Positions 35,918 through 48,394 of a stretch of DNA of 64,000 nt are shown one piece after another. The stretch comes from Margaritifera margaritifera. Lineage: Eukaryota > Mollusca > Bivalvia > Unionida > Margaritiferidae. Position 1 is the stretch's first letter. Each line of letters begins with the position of its first letter. The notes below the pieces were generated by a model. The model saw nothing but the letters and a program-made list of their open reading frames with translations, did no database searches and was not told the DNA's origin. Location of the stretch: positions 124,001 to 188,000 of the forward strand of contig JAQPZY010001148.1 of assembly GCA_029931535.1 (NCBI GenBank). Reading direction: 5' to 3'. The position numbers and the translations under genes are program-made.

Positions 35918-36504
35918 TACTGATGCTACCGTATCAGAGCAAGAAATTGTGCATGTAAGATACCTGGACAATGGAAAACTGAAAACCTCATTTGTCAGCA
36001 TTGAGGAGTTTAAATCAGCTGATGCCTTGGGAGTAAAGGAAGGCAGTGAAATGGGTTTGGAGAAAGTGGGTCTTACATTGGCCGATCTTAGTGATGTTAG
36101 CAGCAGGACCCAGACACAGCTATCAACTGCTGGCTTAGTGCTGGTGCAGGTGGCAGACATATACATGGACATTTTTTCAAATCCATCAGCTAAAACATAT
36201 ATACATGAACCTGAAGAAGCCAAATGTATAACAACCAATGTTTTTGAAAAAATAAATTCTTTTAAGAAATAATTATGTTGTATATTATTTCGTTTGTTTT
36301 TTCTATGGATTAAGTACATACATCTCATCAAATCTCCGCAAGTGATTACCATTTTGGGACCAGTGAAAAGTGAGGTGGGACTAGTGAAGAGTAAGGTGGG
36401 ACTAGCGAAGAGTAAGGTGGGACAAGTGAATTTTCTGAAACCACTTGTCCTGGACCAGTGGTTTAAAAAAAATTTGCTCAGCCCTGAACTGTATATGTAT
36501 AAAG

Positions 36505-36720
36505 ACATGTTCATACAAATCTACAAATCTTTGATCAAACCTCATTTGGCGTACACCATTAAAGTAAAGAACACTAAATATAAAAAAGATATTGCTTTAT
36601 TACACAATGTTCAAAGGCATGCAATAAGAATGGACTAAAGTGTTAAACACTTGATTTACAAGGACGATTGTTAAAATTGGGCCTTCAAATACTGCAGTAT
36701 AGACATCTGCAAAAATAGTA
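36505..36720 (+). pseudogene. Non-LTR reverse transcriptase C-terminal fragment
   Basis: The frame reads YKSLIKPHLAYTI...KKDIALLHNVQRHAIRM, then after a stop and a frame change RLLKLGLQILQYRHLQK. This pattern (YKSLIRPHLEY, KKDI..LE.VQRRATR, LGL..L.YRRL) is the thumb-side end of RT in CR1/Rex/RTE-type elements. It is a short relic just right of the hAT element. Confidence 0.65.
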
Positions 36721-37659
36721 CTTAACCTCACCTTAGTGTAACAGGGGCAATTCTTCACAAAACTTATATTTAGATGGTTAGATTGGGGGGGGGGGGGGAG
36801 ATGGAGGTTGGCAACTGACATAAAAACTGTTCTCTGGCAAAGTAGGGGCGACACTAAAAAAACATTTCCCCAGGGCGCCTCTGTATGGGCGCCACTAAAG
36901 AACATTGCCCCTGGGCACCTCGAACCCTCGCGCCGCCACTGACCCGGAGCAACGACAACTCGGCCCAAGATAAGTTTACCCTGGTTTGGGAGAACACGGT
37001 CCCAACCCTGATTCAACTCGACTTGGCACGGATCGCCATGGGACAGGCCAGCATCAATTTGCACGAAGTAGACTATATCTAACATATACACTTAAACTAA
37101 ATTTATTTCTGAATTGGCCCATTATATGACGAATGGAAATAATGCATTTCTTTTGCTGCAAGAGCAATATTAATAAATACTCCGCCCATCAATTTGCTTA
37201 TTTACAGATTGTAACCTACGAAGCCTATTCAAATATGGCGCCTGGCAAGTGTTTTTTAGCCGGGAATATTTGAACCGACCAAAACCGATATCGAAATAGT
37301 TTGATGATTTTCAAGTTATGAAATGAACGTGTATTAAACCAAAAACATATAAAACACTTAACTGTACGTGGATATCAAGAATACTGTCCTGTTCGCCCTA
37401 GAGCCATAACGGGAACAAAACAGACGCAAGCGCGTAGATAGGATGTCCAAATTAGCGGTTGAAATACGATATGTTTATGTTCCGATGCGAGAATATATCG
37501 AAGCAAAAGGTGAAATTGGGGTCTGTTTTAATAAATGTTTTTTAAAAATAAAATAGGCATATTAGATTTCATTTGTATGGTTTTGGGAACTGGGGTCCTT
37601 GCAAAATGAGACCCCAGTTAAGGGGGAGAGTATCATTTAAAGACCTCACTTCCTACAGA

Positions 37660-37698
<39 letters not shown>

Positions 37699-38604
37699 AG
37701 CATTACATACACTATATTGTATAACCTTGTAATTCTCTTTTCCCATAACTTGCAAGTCAGTCTTTACATACGCATGACTTTGTAGAAGTTGTTTCCTAGT
37801 GGACTTTGTTTGCTTTTACACAAGAACATGTCTTCGGGGTCAAACTAATGTAAAAGACTTAATTTATATTTGATTGATGTAGTATCAGTTAATGAGGCAC
37901 ATCCATGTGTAATTGGAGTTTGAGACACAGATAAAGGTTGACAGCTTTAATGCTAGTAAGACCTAGGGTCAGTCTAATTAGAGTCCAATTAATAACAGAA
38001 TGCTTGTAATGTACATCATTTATTTTATACTCTCCCACCTTTATGTTCACTTGGTTTTGGGCGTTCATTTAGTTAACAACATTGTCTGTATATAATAAAA
38101 GTAGTGTAGAGAATATCTTGTGTTTGTTCCTACATACCCACACAACAATTGACATGGTGTGTTTTCCAAATACATTAGGTGATTCACACACCACTGGCAA
38201 ATAGCATACACTAGGAGCACACAAGTTCACACATTTATAGTACACTGTCCTCCCACATGCCCAAGCAAACTTTCAGGATTCCTTTTGTTTAGTAAATTTT
38301 AATTATTGTATTGATCCAAAGATTTGCTGCTTTACTACTTATGAAAATCTAAACAAGAACTGTAACAATAGTAATATTATTTGCTTCACTTTAGTTTCAG
38401 GCATGACGCTGATGATAACTAACCTAGTGGTCCCTAAATATTACTTATATGGTTTTGAACATTTTATAAATAACTATTGTAGGAGGAACAAGGTATTTTT
38501 AATTTAGTGATATATGGAGAATTAGGTAGAGTAACATTATAACGAGGTATATATGTAAGCCTGTTCATTATTGGATAAAAGTAAGGAATTCTGAGAATAC
38601 ATTA
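36721..38604. other. Spacer with (CA)n
   Basis: No credible gene is seen. It contains a G run at about 36786-36798, a (CA)n run at 37661-37696, and a GC-richer patch at 36880-37080 with a 65-codon frame of no recognised family. Confidence 0.5.
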
Positions 38605-38736
38605 TGTAAAGCATGCGATTCTGAGATGGTACACCAATTACGAGGTATATATGTAAAGCATGCGATTCTGAGATGGAACACCAATTACGAGGTATACATG
38701 TAAAGCATGCGATTCTGAGATGGTACACCTATTAGG
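38605..38736. repeat. 47-bp tandem repeat, about 2.8 copies
   Basis: TGTAAAGCATGCGATTCTGA begins at 38605, 38652 and 38699, a period of 47 bp. The units differ at one or two bases (for example TGGTACACC against TGGAACACC). Confidence 0.95.
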
Positions 38737-40939
38737 TGAATACAACTGTATAAAATGGATTTCACTCTTGAGAAATAATAACAAACGTATGGTTATGCCG
38801 TAGCATGACAATACCTCTATTCAGTTGATAATTTTGTTTCAAAATTATTCTGGTATTTAAATAAAGAATAAATGATGATTCGTAACAAAGTGTAGGAATG
38901 ATCTCGAAACCTCGTTAAAATGATTTTTTAAATTATTCCATTCGATACGATCTTTGCCGCTAGTGTTATCTTCATGTGTTACAAAATGGAAAACATATAA
39001 TTGCAATGTCAGTTTTAAGATTATCAACTCATACATACATATGTATATATATAGACACACACACAATGCCAGCTTTAAGATTATCATCTCATACATCAAG
39101 AATTGAAAGTTGTATAGATAGGGAAACCTAAGAGCAGATGTTAATGGTGTCTTATGTCTGTACTGTTAATCTGAGGAAACAAAATAATTTTAGTATGTCC
39201 TTTTTATAAGAATCTTCTGAACTAAATCAATCGATAAATTGTTCTCGAATGGCCTTAATATTTATGAATGTGTTGAACGGTTTACATATCAAACTAAGAA
39301 AAACAATTTGTAATTTGGATAAGTATATTTATGAAGCAAATAAGATAACAAGTGCTCATATCGTGTAATCTTACATGTGTATTTGTCATATTTCAAAATA
39401 TGAACCGTCCTATATTATCTAGATATGCTGTTTCGTGATTGTAATTAATATGCATGAATGCGTTATTTCATTAATTTGTAAATTTATGCGTAAGATGAAC
39501 CATGATCACAATTAATACATTTATCAATACATTAATCATAATATGCTTATGTGAATGAACTATATTCTGATTTATGAGTTCTGCTGAATATATTTAGCGG
39601 CATAATTCTCAGAAGAAATTAAAAAGTCACTGAAGTAGTTATTTTCTTTATTTTGTTTCTGTTGCAACAACTGTCTAAGAAAATACTGATAAAAGTTGAT
39701 CACACATGAATCCCATAAGCAGAAGTTGTCATTTATTATCACGAAATTTATGTTATTTTGATCGGAAAGAGCATATTTCATAGCCTTGTAAGGAATTACG
39801 AGAAAAATACAGAATAAAACCGCAGCTGGCTACTTTACCATTAAGATGTTTCCTATATGCAGCATTCTCATGTAACATTCCTATGCAGTATTCTTGTTAT
39901 TTTTAGGCTGTAGAATTTACAATAGATCGCTGTTTTCAATTCTGGTGGATTCCTTATTTGTGCGCAAGATGTTAATGAACTGCTTTTGGCGCGCATCCGT
40001 AGATATTTATTGGGAGTTTTAATACCAAATTTCTGTATAGTTTGTTTGCTTATATTTAAGCAATAAAAAGGGCAAGGAGTCCCCACGGGTTTTAATTATT
40101 TATCTTTTTTTTTACTATTCGGAAGATACATTTGATGCAGCTTTCGAGAAAACAAAATCAAATTTCTCATTTCTCACTGTTTGAGTCTTCAACGTCAAAA
40201 AGTATTACAGCTATTCAGGCCCGCGAACAGTGGAGCTAGGTAGCTCGACAGATGGATTAGACAGATCGAATTTCATGCTAAGGTTATTCGAGAACAACAT
40301 TTAGCGTTGCCAGTGTAAGATTAAATTTTGATCATCGTTGAAAATATGGTCAAATAAAAGTTCAACGTTGAAAACTGGACCCAACAGCTGTTGAATATTA
40401 GTAACAGCTGTTGAAAAATTACATGATTTTGAGTCAATTTTCAATGGCTCATTGTGTTATTTTTCAACATTGAACTACGAACCACTTCCATTCAATGCTC
40501 TATTAAATTGATCAATCATCAGCCGTGTCACCCATGCACCTTAGTCAATTTATTAAAGAGCTTAATATAATAAAATGAGCATGGGTTTCATTTTACCATT
40601 TAAATGGGTGAATATCCTATAATATAATTATCAAAACATTATGCCATCAAAGATAAAAGAAACACTGTACCACTAGTTTTATCCTTTTTCACCTATTTAC
40701 GCTTATGGGGCCGTTTTGGTATTGGGTATTTCTTTGATATACCCAGAGTACATATATGGATACATAAATGTACCCGTCAAATACAAACATGTACCGGAAC
40801 TTAGAACATTTCGCGTGAATACCGCATGACAAATTATTTACTTAAATGCATTTTAACCGACCAATTTATTCATGTATCGCACCATTTTTGCGTAATTATT
40901 TATATCTTTAAAACTTGTACACTAGTGATGTATTTTTGT
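38737..40939. other. AT-rich spacer
   Basis: No gene is seen. A phrase of about 30 bp (CAATGTCAGTTTTAAGATTATCAACTCATACAT-like) is repeated at about 39004-39035 and 39065-39096 around a short TA/CA run. Confidence 0.5.
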
Positions 40940-40944
40940 TATTT

Positions 40945-41236
<292 letters not shown>

Positions 41237-41856
41237 CTACAATAAATATCCAGTATTTACGCAGGAAAAGAAAATTTTCTTTTTATTATATACCAAATTT
41301 GCTCCAGAATTGAAGCTTAGAAGATTAAACTCACTCTTCAGCACAACACAACACCCCCATTTTCTTAAATTCACCTCACTTTCATATGCTGATCACATAA
41401 ATATCAGTGACTTAAGAGAGCGGTAGGATTGGGATGACCTAATCTATCGGAGTAAATTACATTTTTGACATTTTGTAAACTATTTGATCATATCTGACCA
41501 CAAAGCAAGTCCGATTCAGTAATGCATCACAGCGGGTTTATCATTGTTGTAAGGGAAAATAACTTCATACAGACGTAAACGGCGTCGAGTCAAATTCTTC
41601 AGCAAAAATTAATTTCCATATCTGAAATGTAATGCAGTTTCTATATATTTGTTCTAGATGACAAAGTGCTCGTTTTTGTTGCTGCAAGTATAACTTCTGT
41701 AGGAACACACAGTCAAGCGTCGCATGGCATGATGGGAAACACTTATATTTTCACATGTGAAAATATAAGGATATATTTATCACATGTGAAAATATAGGAA
41801 TGAAAAAAATATGAAAATTATTTCGCCATGAAGTTTCTATATTTCACGCTTAAGTA

Positions 41857-41922
41857 TATAATATAATATAATATAATATAATATAATATAATATAATATA
41901 ATATAATATAATATAATATAAT
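41857..41922. repeat. Second (ATAAT)n array
   Basis: The same pentanucleotide motif and phase as the array about 0.9 kb to the left. Confidence 0.95.
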
Positions 41923-42599
41923 TATTGATTCCTCAAAGTCACAAACCATAAACCAAAATTGTAAACATATGTTGCGTACAAAATCTCACGAGATTTCAAT
42001 GCGGGTACATGTGTGCATGTGTAAGATTCATTTGTGTATACATTAAAGCCCTTTATTAAGACCACCCCGCTATTAGACCACTTTTTATCAGAACTAAGCC
42101 TTTTGATCTTTATTTTGATGGTCTTTTAATTCAGGATTATAACCAATACATTTCCCTATATAAGAGTACTTTATTTCAGTCCCATTTGATCAAATATAAT
42201 TATACTTAACCCTTTGATCAGAGCACCTGACATGGTTACATTAGTCACGTATATGACGAGTCCCTCAATAAAAAAGACGTGGTCTGTTGGTGTCAAAATG
42301 GAGTCATATCAAAATTTGAGAAGATTATGTTTGCTCTCTTGATCAGGTGCAAATGGAAAAACAAATTAAAGTAATAAAAAACTGACTTCTTATTTTAAGT
42401 TGAAATCAAAGTTAATTATTGAAATATCATTTTATTAAAACAACTGTAATACTGCAAAAATAAGAACATTAATATTTCCAAAACTTATATTTTGCAACTT
42501 TTCCGTATTATATAAAAATATTGAGCTACGGAAGTATTGTATCTATATTATTAAGACATAGCAACACGTTTTGTATTTTAATTCATGCTGTTTAACATC
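41923..42599. other. AT-rich spacer
   Basis: No gene, RNA or repeat that I can support is seen here. Confidence 0.5.
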
Positions 42600-43015
42600 A
42601 GACTTCATAGGATCTGAAACTTGGTATGTGTAAAGACGGAAGTCAGACCCATCAAACACATGACGGGTTTTAGGATCACTCCCCTGGATTATGCCCTGGT
42701 GGTGGGATCAATTTGCCTCTGGGTCCTAACTTGGAAACTATTGAGATCCCCATATATACACTTACTGGGCATGACAAGACTAGAATGCCTATGCACCCCA
42801 AATCAGTCTCACTGTCATGGCTTAGTGTTCCTGGAGTGGGGCCAATGGCCACTATGTCCTAACTTGGAAACTACTTAGATGTTCACACTATAACCTTATA
42901 AACACTTAATGATCACGAAGACTTGAGTTTAAACACATCAACATCTGCAGTCTTTGTCTTTTAACAAACTCCCAGCGCGGGCATATGCGATGGCGAGCCA
43001 TCAAATTTTTACAGT
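42600..43015. repeat. Dispersed repeat, copy 1
   Basis: The block shares phrases with 44540-45010: AACTTGGAAACTATTGAGAT-like text followed by CCATATATACACTTACTGG-CATGA, then GAGTTTAAACA, and at its end GGGCATATGCGATGGCG-GCCATC (42975-43001 here). Internal sub-repeats of about 120-130 bp are visible around the 'AACTTGGAAACTA' phrase (42732 and 42862). The class is not known to me. Confidence 0.65.
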
Positions 43016-44539
43016 TTTCATAATTGTTTCATGGAAGAAGCTAATATGTAACCATCAATTACAGTCTTTGGCTCTAAACCCGTAAGACAGATCATAGGAG
43101 TGAGAGGTTTAAATTTAGTTTACTCTTTTAGATCACTCTCGCTCAGAAATGTCATATGAGTCGACGGTACGTGCCGATATTTTGGTAGTTTATCTTTCTT
43201 TGATGAGAAATCAAACAAACATTACTTAGCTGCCGTAGCAACTTGGGTTAATGGTTCTTTGTCGGTGGAGATCAAAGTATCCTTTTCGGGCCGATGAAAG
43301 TACGTGTAATCTGCGCTAGCTAAAGGTATGTGTTTTGAGTAACTTCCGTGTTTCTTCGATGATATTGGAGAAGAACGACACACAAGTTGTTGTAATCAGG
43401 AATTATATCTTGAAAATAATCAGTCCTCCCGGAGTTAAGAAATCTTTAACGGGACAAAGGTATTTTTTGGAGATTATGTAAAAATTTAAGTCTGAAGGAC
43501 AATAGTCTTTTCTACAAAATCAAAGGCTGGGGATATTAAAATTGTTATTTCTATCTGAGAAATAGACCATAAAGAGTGTACACTGTCACGAACATGGAGG
43601 GCATCATAGGGTCAACAAAACGTGCGTATTTCTGTTCAGATCTTTATTTTTGAGATGAAAGCAGCGAAATTCATCTTGGCCATAACTCGCATTAATACAC
43701 GCATATGTCAATGAAACAAGTATTAGAGCATATTAATGCACGGAATTCAGTTAACGTCATTTCATGTTTATTTGATAGCACTATCGTGTTTAAATTTCAA
43801 ACTGGTCCATGCAAAATTATTATTATTGCTGTTGTTGTTGCTTTAATAATATATGCAATATTTACCATATATTCCGTGCCCTGATGCCACTTTAGGCTGG
43901 CAAATTATATGTAACTGTCCTCGGATGCATATCATATTGTTTCTTGAGCAAGTTCTACCCACCAAACTTCAAGGGAAAGAATAAAAAAAGGGAGCTAACA
44001 ATGTTTCTGAAAGGGTCTTTGCCAAGTACGGGTGATCAGCCGCTCATTGTGCATGCGCCACCTAGCTCTTACCTGTCTGTGCAAAATACAGATAATTACA
44101 TTTTAAGGACTCTTACAAAAACGTTTTGTAATAAATTCATTCGTAAATGTTTGAGTAATACATTGCTATATTTACAAACTAAAATCTTTTGTCTATGCTT
44201 TTATGAATATTCTGGTAACTGAATAAATGTTTCCAGATGAATTAAAGTTAGTACCGATTTCATGCTATAATTTATCCGTATTTCCAGTTAAAATTGTGAT
44301 TTTTACCCCCACGCTTTTTATAAAAGCGCCAGGGATATTTTGATCGCCTCCGTCCTTTACACAATTCCCACCTACATGTTGAGGTGAATATTGACGAAAC
44401 CTGGTGACTACGATTGTAAAGTGGCACGAGACACACTTTGTTTCGGTCTAACATATGATGTAGCCACCTGAAAATTGGTATATGTTATCACTGCACTCAA
44501 GTACGTCATATATAATACGGGTTTTGCGTTAGTGTCGAG
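43016..44539. other. Spacer between dispersed repeats
   Basis: AT-rich. A 92-codon plus-strand frame at 43944-44222 shows no domain I recognise and no start context that stands out. It is not called a gene. Confidence 0.4.
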
Positions 44540-45010
44540 GAACTTAGCCCTGGGTTTCAAGGAAACTATTGAAATCCCAACCCTATAACCATATATACAC
44601 TTACTGGTCATGGAGAGACGAGAACATTCACACAGTCAACTTCTGCCCCGGGTCATGCCTACCCCCAGGGCCTACCTGTATGTGGCACTAGGTCACAAGT
44701 TCGGAACAATTGAGATCCCCGCCCTATAACTACATATACACTTGCCGTTCATGAAAAGACCACTGCATTTACACAGCCACCTTTGACCCTAAGACTTGCC
44801 TAACCCTCAGGAGATTATCTGTATGTAGCCCCTGAGGCTCACCTTTCCCCTTTTACCCCCGTCCCCCAACCCAGGGTTAATCTCTGTTTGACCCTTAGGT
44901 CACTTACTGGTCTTGGGAAGTAGGGAGATGAGTTTAAACATGCAATGAACTTCGGTTCGGTCTTCTGACAAACATGCGTGGGCATATGCGATGGCGTGCC
45001 ATCGACTTTT
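44540..45010. repeat. Dispersed repeat, copy 2
   Basis: This copy has at least two internal units of the 'AACTATTGAAATCCC...CCTATAACCATATATACACTT' type (44566-44620 and 44705-44760). It ends with GGGCATATGCGATGGCGTGCCATC (44981-45004), as copy 1 does, in the same orientation. Confidence 0.65.
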
Positions 45011-45472
45011 ATTTGGTTTCAATTTGTGACAATCTAAAGCACATAGCTGGTTTTAATTTTAACAAATTATCTTGATAATTTTTGATTTCCTGGAAATATA
45101 TGCCATTTAATGGTGAAATCAAATCTGAATATGTTAGTGCAATTTTCATCTGAATAATAATAAAAAAACAAAAAAAAAAACAAAAAAAAAACATTTAAGT
45201 TTAATCGCTATGGCAAAACAACCGTATATTGATTAAGAACAACTAGCCAATTACCTATTTCATGTATTTATTTATTTATCTCTGTATTTATTTATGTACA
45301 GTCAAATCTGTGCTAAGATTACCTGTTGAATGAGACCATCTGTTTTAAGAGACTACAAAATTCCATTCCAAACAGTTGACCTTTAGACTTTACCTGTATT
45401 AAGAGACACCTGTCTTCAGAGACCACTTTTATTGGGTCCCTTAAGACAGGTTGCATTGTATTTACTTATTTA

Positions 45473-45561
45473 TTGTATGTATGTATGTATGTATGTATGT
45501 ATGTATGTATGTATGTATGTATGTATGTATGTATGTATGTATGTATGTATGTATGTATGTA
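45473..45561. repeat. (TATG)n microsatellite
   Basis: A pure tetranucleotide run of more than twenty units. Confidence 0.98.
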
Positions 45562-45995
45562 TTATGTTGTTGCTGTTGTCAATGATGAGTGTAGGTTAAC
45601 GCGATTTTCTTAATTTCCCCAAAATATATATTTAACCATCATACATATAATTAACATATACCATAAGTGTTATTTTTGTGAACATTTACGGTTCACGTTG
45701 TTCACACTCAAAAAGATCTAAGATCAGATACATTTAAATGCACATACAAGAAATATAAACAGCACCCGCTGATAATTACTATGATGTAGACTGTCTTGAG
45801 CTGTTCCCGGAAATTTGGAAACGACGAAGTTCTTTATTCGCGTTTTACATATAGCGGTACAAAAATTGTAATCCCCTTTCTTTCTTTCTACGAATATATT
45901 TCACTGATAGCAACTTCTATTAAGATAAATATGTCATTTAGCCAATGTGGTTCTAACACATTACGTGTTTTCAGTTAACAGTAATTAGGTATTTA

Positions 45996-46449
45996 ATGAC
46001 GACAAGGTTTCAAAGATCAAAACATGATTTTCATAAATCAGAACGACAGCATACAAATCCAGACAGGTCTAACCAACAGGACCATACTGACGTAGAATAT
46101 TTGCGTACAGATACGGTTAATACCACATTCTACAAACCCGTTGACAAAGAATGGCAAAAAGACAGATCACAGATGTTTGGAATAAAAGTGAAAAATTATC
46201 ATAAGCAGACCCGTGCATGCCGTGAAAAAAAAATCCTCTCGTCCGAAAACGACAGCACCTATGAGGGGCTATTGTAACTGTCTTTTCAGAACATTCAGCT
46301 ACTTGTTGCTAGGTGTCCAGTCATACCATATGTTAGTCAGGTACTATGTCATAAATTTCATAACCATAAAACAAGAAGTCTTCGAAACAATAGAATCACG
46401 GCCAATAATTACGTCAGTCCCTCATCTTAAGTACAAGATATTTCAATGA
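45996..46449 (+). pseudogene. OTU-like cysteine protease domain, frameshifted
   Basis: A first frame (45996-46277) carries a segment reading VDKEWQKDRSQMFGIKVKN. The next frame (46213-46449) continues with GYCNCLFRTFSYLLLG and YHMLVRYYVI. The second segment matches the catalytic-cysteine block of OTU proteases (usually GDGNCLFR.lSy...G), but Asp-Gly of the motif is Tyr-Cys here. A frame change lies near 46220-46270. Similar OTU frames occur in transposon-borne proteins of invertebrates, so this is probably a relic of one. The catalytic His region was not found. Confidence 0.5.
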
Positions 46450-47285
46450 CGTTCGGATTTTATTCAATTTTGTGCGAAAGGTACTGCATACATTTGAAAT
46501 AAGTGAGTATTCACACGTGCGTTTGTGGAGAATGTTTTTTTAAAAAAAGAAGCCGCTTACACTCGCTCTCTTAAAAGGTTATATATCGTTCAAACACTAG
46601 TCTAGTGTTTGCTACTGTTTCGATTCCTTAGTTGGGATTGAAATATTTTAATGTAAATCATTTAATTTTCCTGTTTCTGCTCCTTGTTCAGGATTTAAAT
46701 GCATCATCAATTAACATATACCACCTAATTTCTAAAGAATTATCCTTATGGATTTTTTTTGTATAGGATAGGGTCTGAAATGCATAATCTGAATTTAAAT
46801 GGAATCCCACTTACAATCAGATCATGAATATCAGACCCTGTCTTTTTACAAAAAGCTATGGAATAGGTATATTTGGCATAAGGGTGATACACATTTTTAA
46901 TAAGAAGTTATTTATGCTAGCAAGAAAAACGAACAGTTGTGGAATAATAACTGTTGGGAAAGGCACATCACCTTTAGTGGGACAATATACACGACAAGAC
47001 GCTTATGCAGTCCAATTACTTTTTCTTCGTGAAGACAAGTTACTCCAACGGACTATTAGATCTATAAAATGTTTCTGGCTATTAATTTGTAAGGCAGTGT
47101 TTTTTCATCTTACTAATCTAAACTGGAACATGGAAACATTAATAAGTTTTTTAAAGAATAGTATACAATGGACATAAGAGAATACACACAAAGAAGTTTA
47201 AGGGGGGGGGGGGGGGGGGGCTTAGTGGTCGGGCCGTGCAGGTGAACATGCAGATTTGTTAGGAAAGGACTTTCATTCAAAATCT

Positions 47286-47367
<82 letters not shown>

Positions 47368-47853
47368 CAAAGTTCAGATCTTACAACTTTACAGTTGGTG
47401 TGTTTTGCATATTTTGTATTGAACTTCTCTGTTTACCTGTTCATTTTTTGAACAGAATGGCGATTTTGTAGGCATGATGAGCACACAATAGCCTTGGCGC
47501 CATGATCGTGCAAATATGGAGGTGCACGTGTGTGTTTTGAATAGCATGAATGATAGTAGATAAACAAAGAACCATGATTATACACATACACTAGTTGTAT
47601 TTCCATAATATTAAGTTAATGTGTTGACAAACAGCATGACTCAAATGACTTGTTTGTGATATTTTATGGGAAAAACCAGTAGCCTCCTGTCTACGTTGAA
47701 ATACATATATCAAGATATTTCAACAACATGAAATAATATTACAAAGTAACAATACAGAATGCCAGGTCAAGGTAGAAGCCTGTTGAGAATGTTGCACATG
47801 GAGAGTACGTTTCTACTCCGGTAGGCAATGGAGAGGAGGGAGGGAAGACCCCT
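46450..47853. other. Spacer with G run and (TA)n
   Basis: No recognised gene. A G run lies at about 47202-47220 and a TA run at about 47287-47358. A 117-codon plus-strand frame (46824-47177) has no recognisable domain. Confidence 0.5.
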
Positions 47854-48320
47854 ATGACGGAGAAGTTAGATGCACTTGAGGCAGCTATTGATCAAATTGC
47901 AACAAAGGAATACATAGAGAATAAAATGGGGGAAATTGTCACAAAGAAAGTACTGGAGTCTGCCCTGGAGAAAATACAGAATGCTCTTAAAGAAGAATTA
48001 AAAAGAGAGCAATAACGGATGAGTCTGGAAGTTAATCGTCTGAAAGGAGAAGTGTTCACCCTGCAAACAGATAATAATCTTGTCCGATAGATCAGCTCCC
48101 AAACCTTTCACTCATTTGCTCATTTTAAATTTTTATTTGCTTTCGTCATGTCATTCGACTAGGCAAATATTATCCGCCATTTTGTTTTATTTATTTCTTG
48201 TCCAATCACGTGTTTTGTATAGATGCTTGCTAACTAAATACATCTGACAGTCATATGACAGATCCACGGACGCTCGAGTCCAGTCACATGATGAAAGAAA
48301 CCGAAACTTTCAAATGAGCG

Positions 48321-48394
<74 letters not shown>

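Larger units (their letters stand above)
34370..36272 (+). pseudogene. hAT transposase-like domain (DUF4371/ZMYM type), interrupted
   Basis: Before the nested element a frame reads FLSILADGST at about 34468-34496. After it the frame resumes with VSEQEIVHVRYLDNGKL, then the segment GVKEGSEMGLEKVGLTLADL, ending at 36272. This is the N-terminal part of the RNase H-like core seen in hAT-related DUF4371 proteins (the ADGSTD and VRYLDNG motifs). The nested pogo-like element (34497-35917) splits it exactly at the TA within the Ser-Thr codons. Upstream coding sequence could not be read and the rest of the transposase is missing. Confidence 0.65.
33792..36486 (+). mobile_element. Decayed hAT-type DNA transposon (2.7 kb)
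   Basis: The left end CAGGGCTGAGCAAAT (33792-33806) is matched by its exact reverse complement at the right end (36472-36486). Subterminal direct motifs lie inside each end: AGTCGGGCAAGT-like on the left, and three AAGGTGGGACnAGnGAAgAGT copies on the right. The 5 bp AACTG flanks both ends (33787-33791 and 36487-36491). CAGGG-type termini and an interior with hAT-like domain sequence support hAT. A pogo-like element is nested inside. Confidence 0.75.

Noticed and set aside
36885..37082. 65-codon ORF in a GC-richer patch
   Set aside because: No domain was recognised and no flanking gene structure is present. It could be a transposon relic but cannot be supported.
38605..38736. CRISPR-like array
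   Set aside because: The 47 bp units are directly adjacent with no unique spacers. It is an ordinary tandem repeat in a eukaryotic context.
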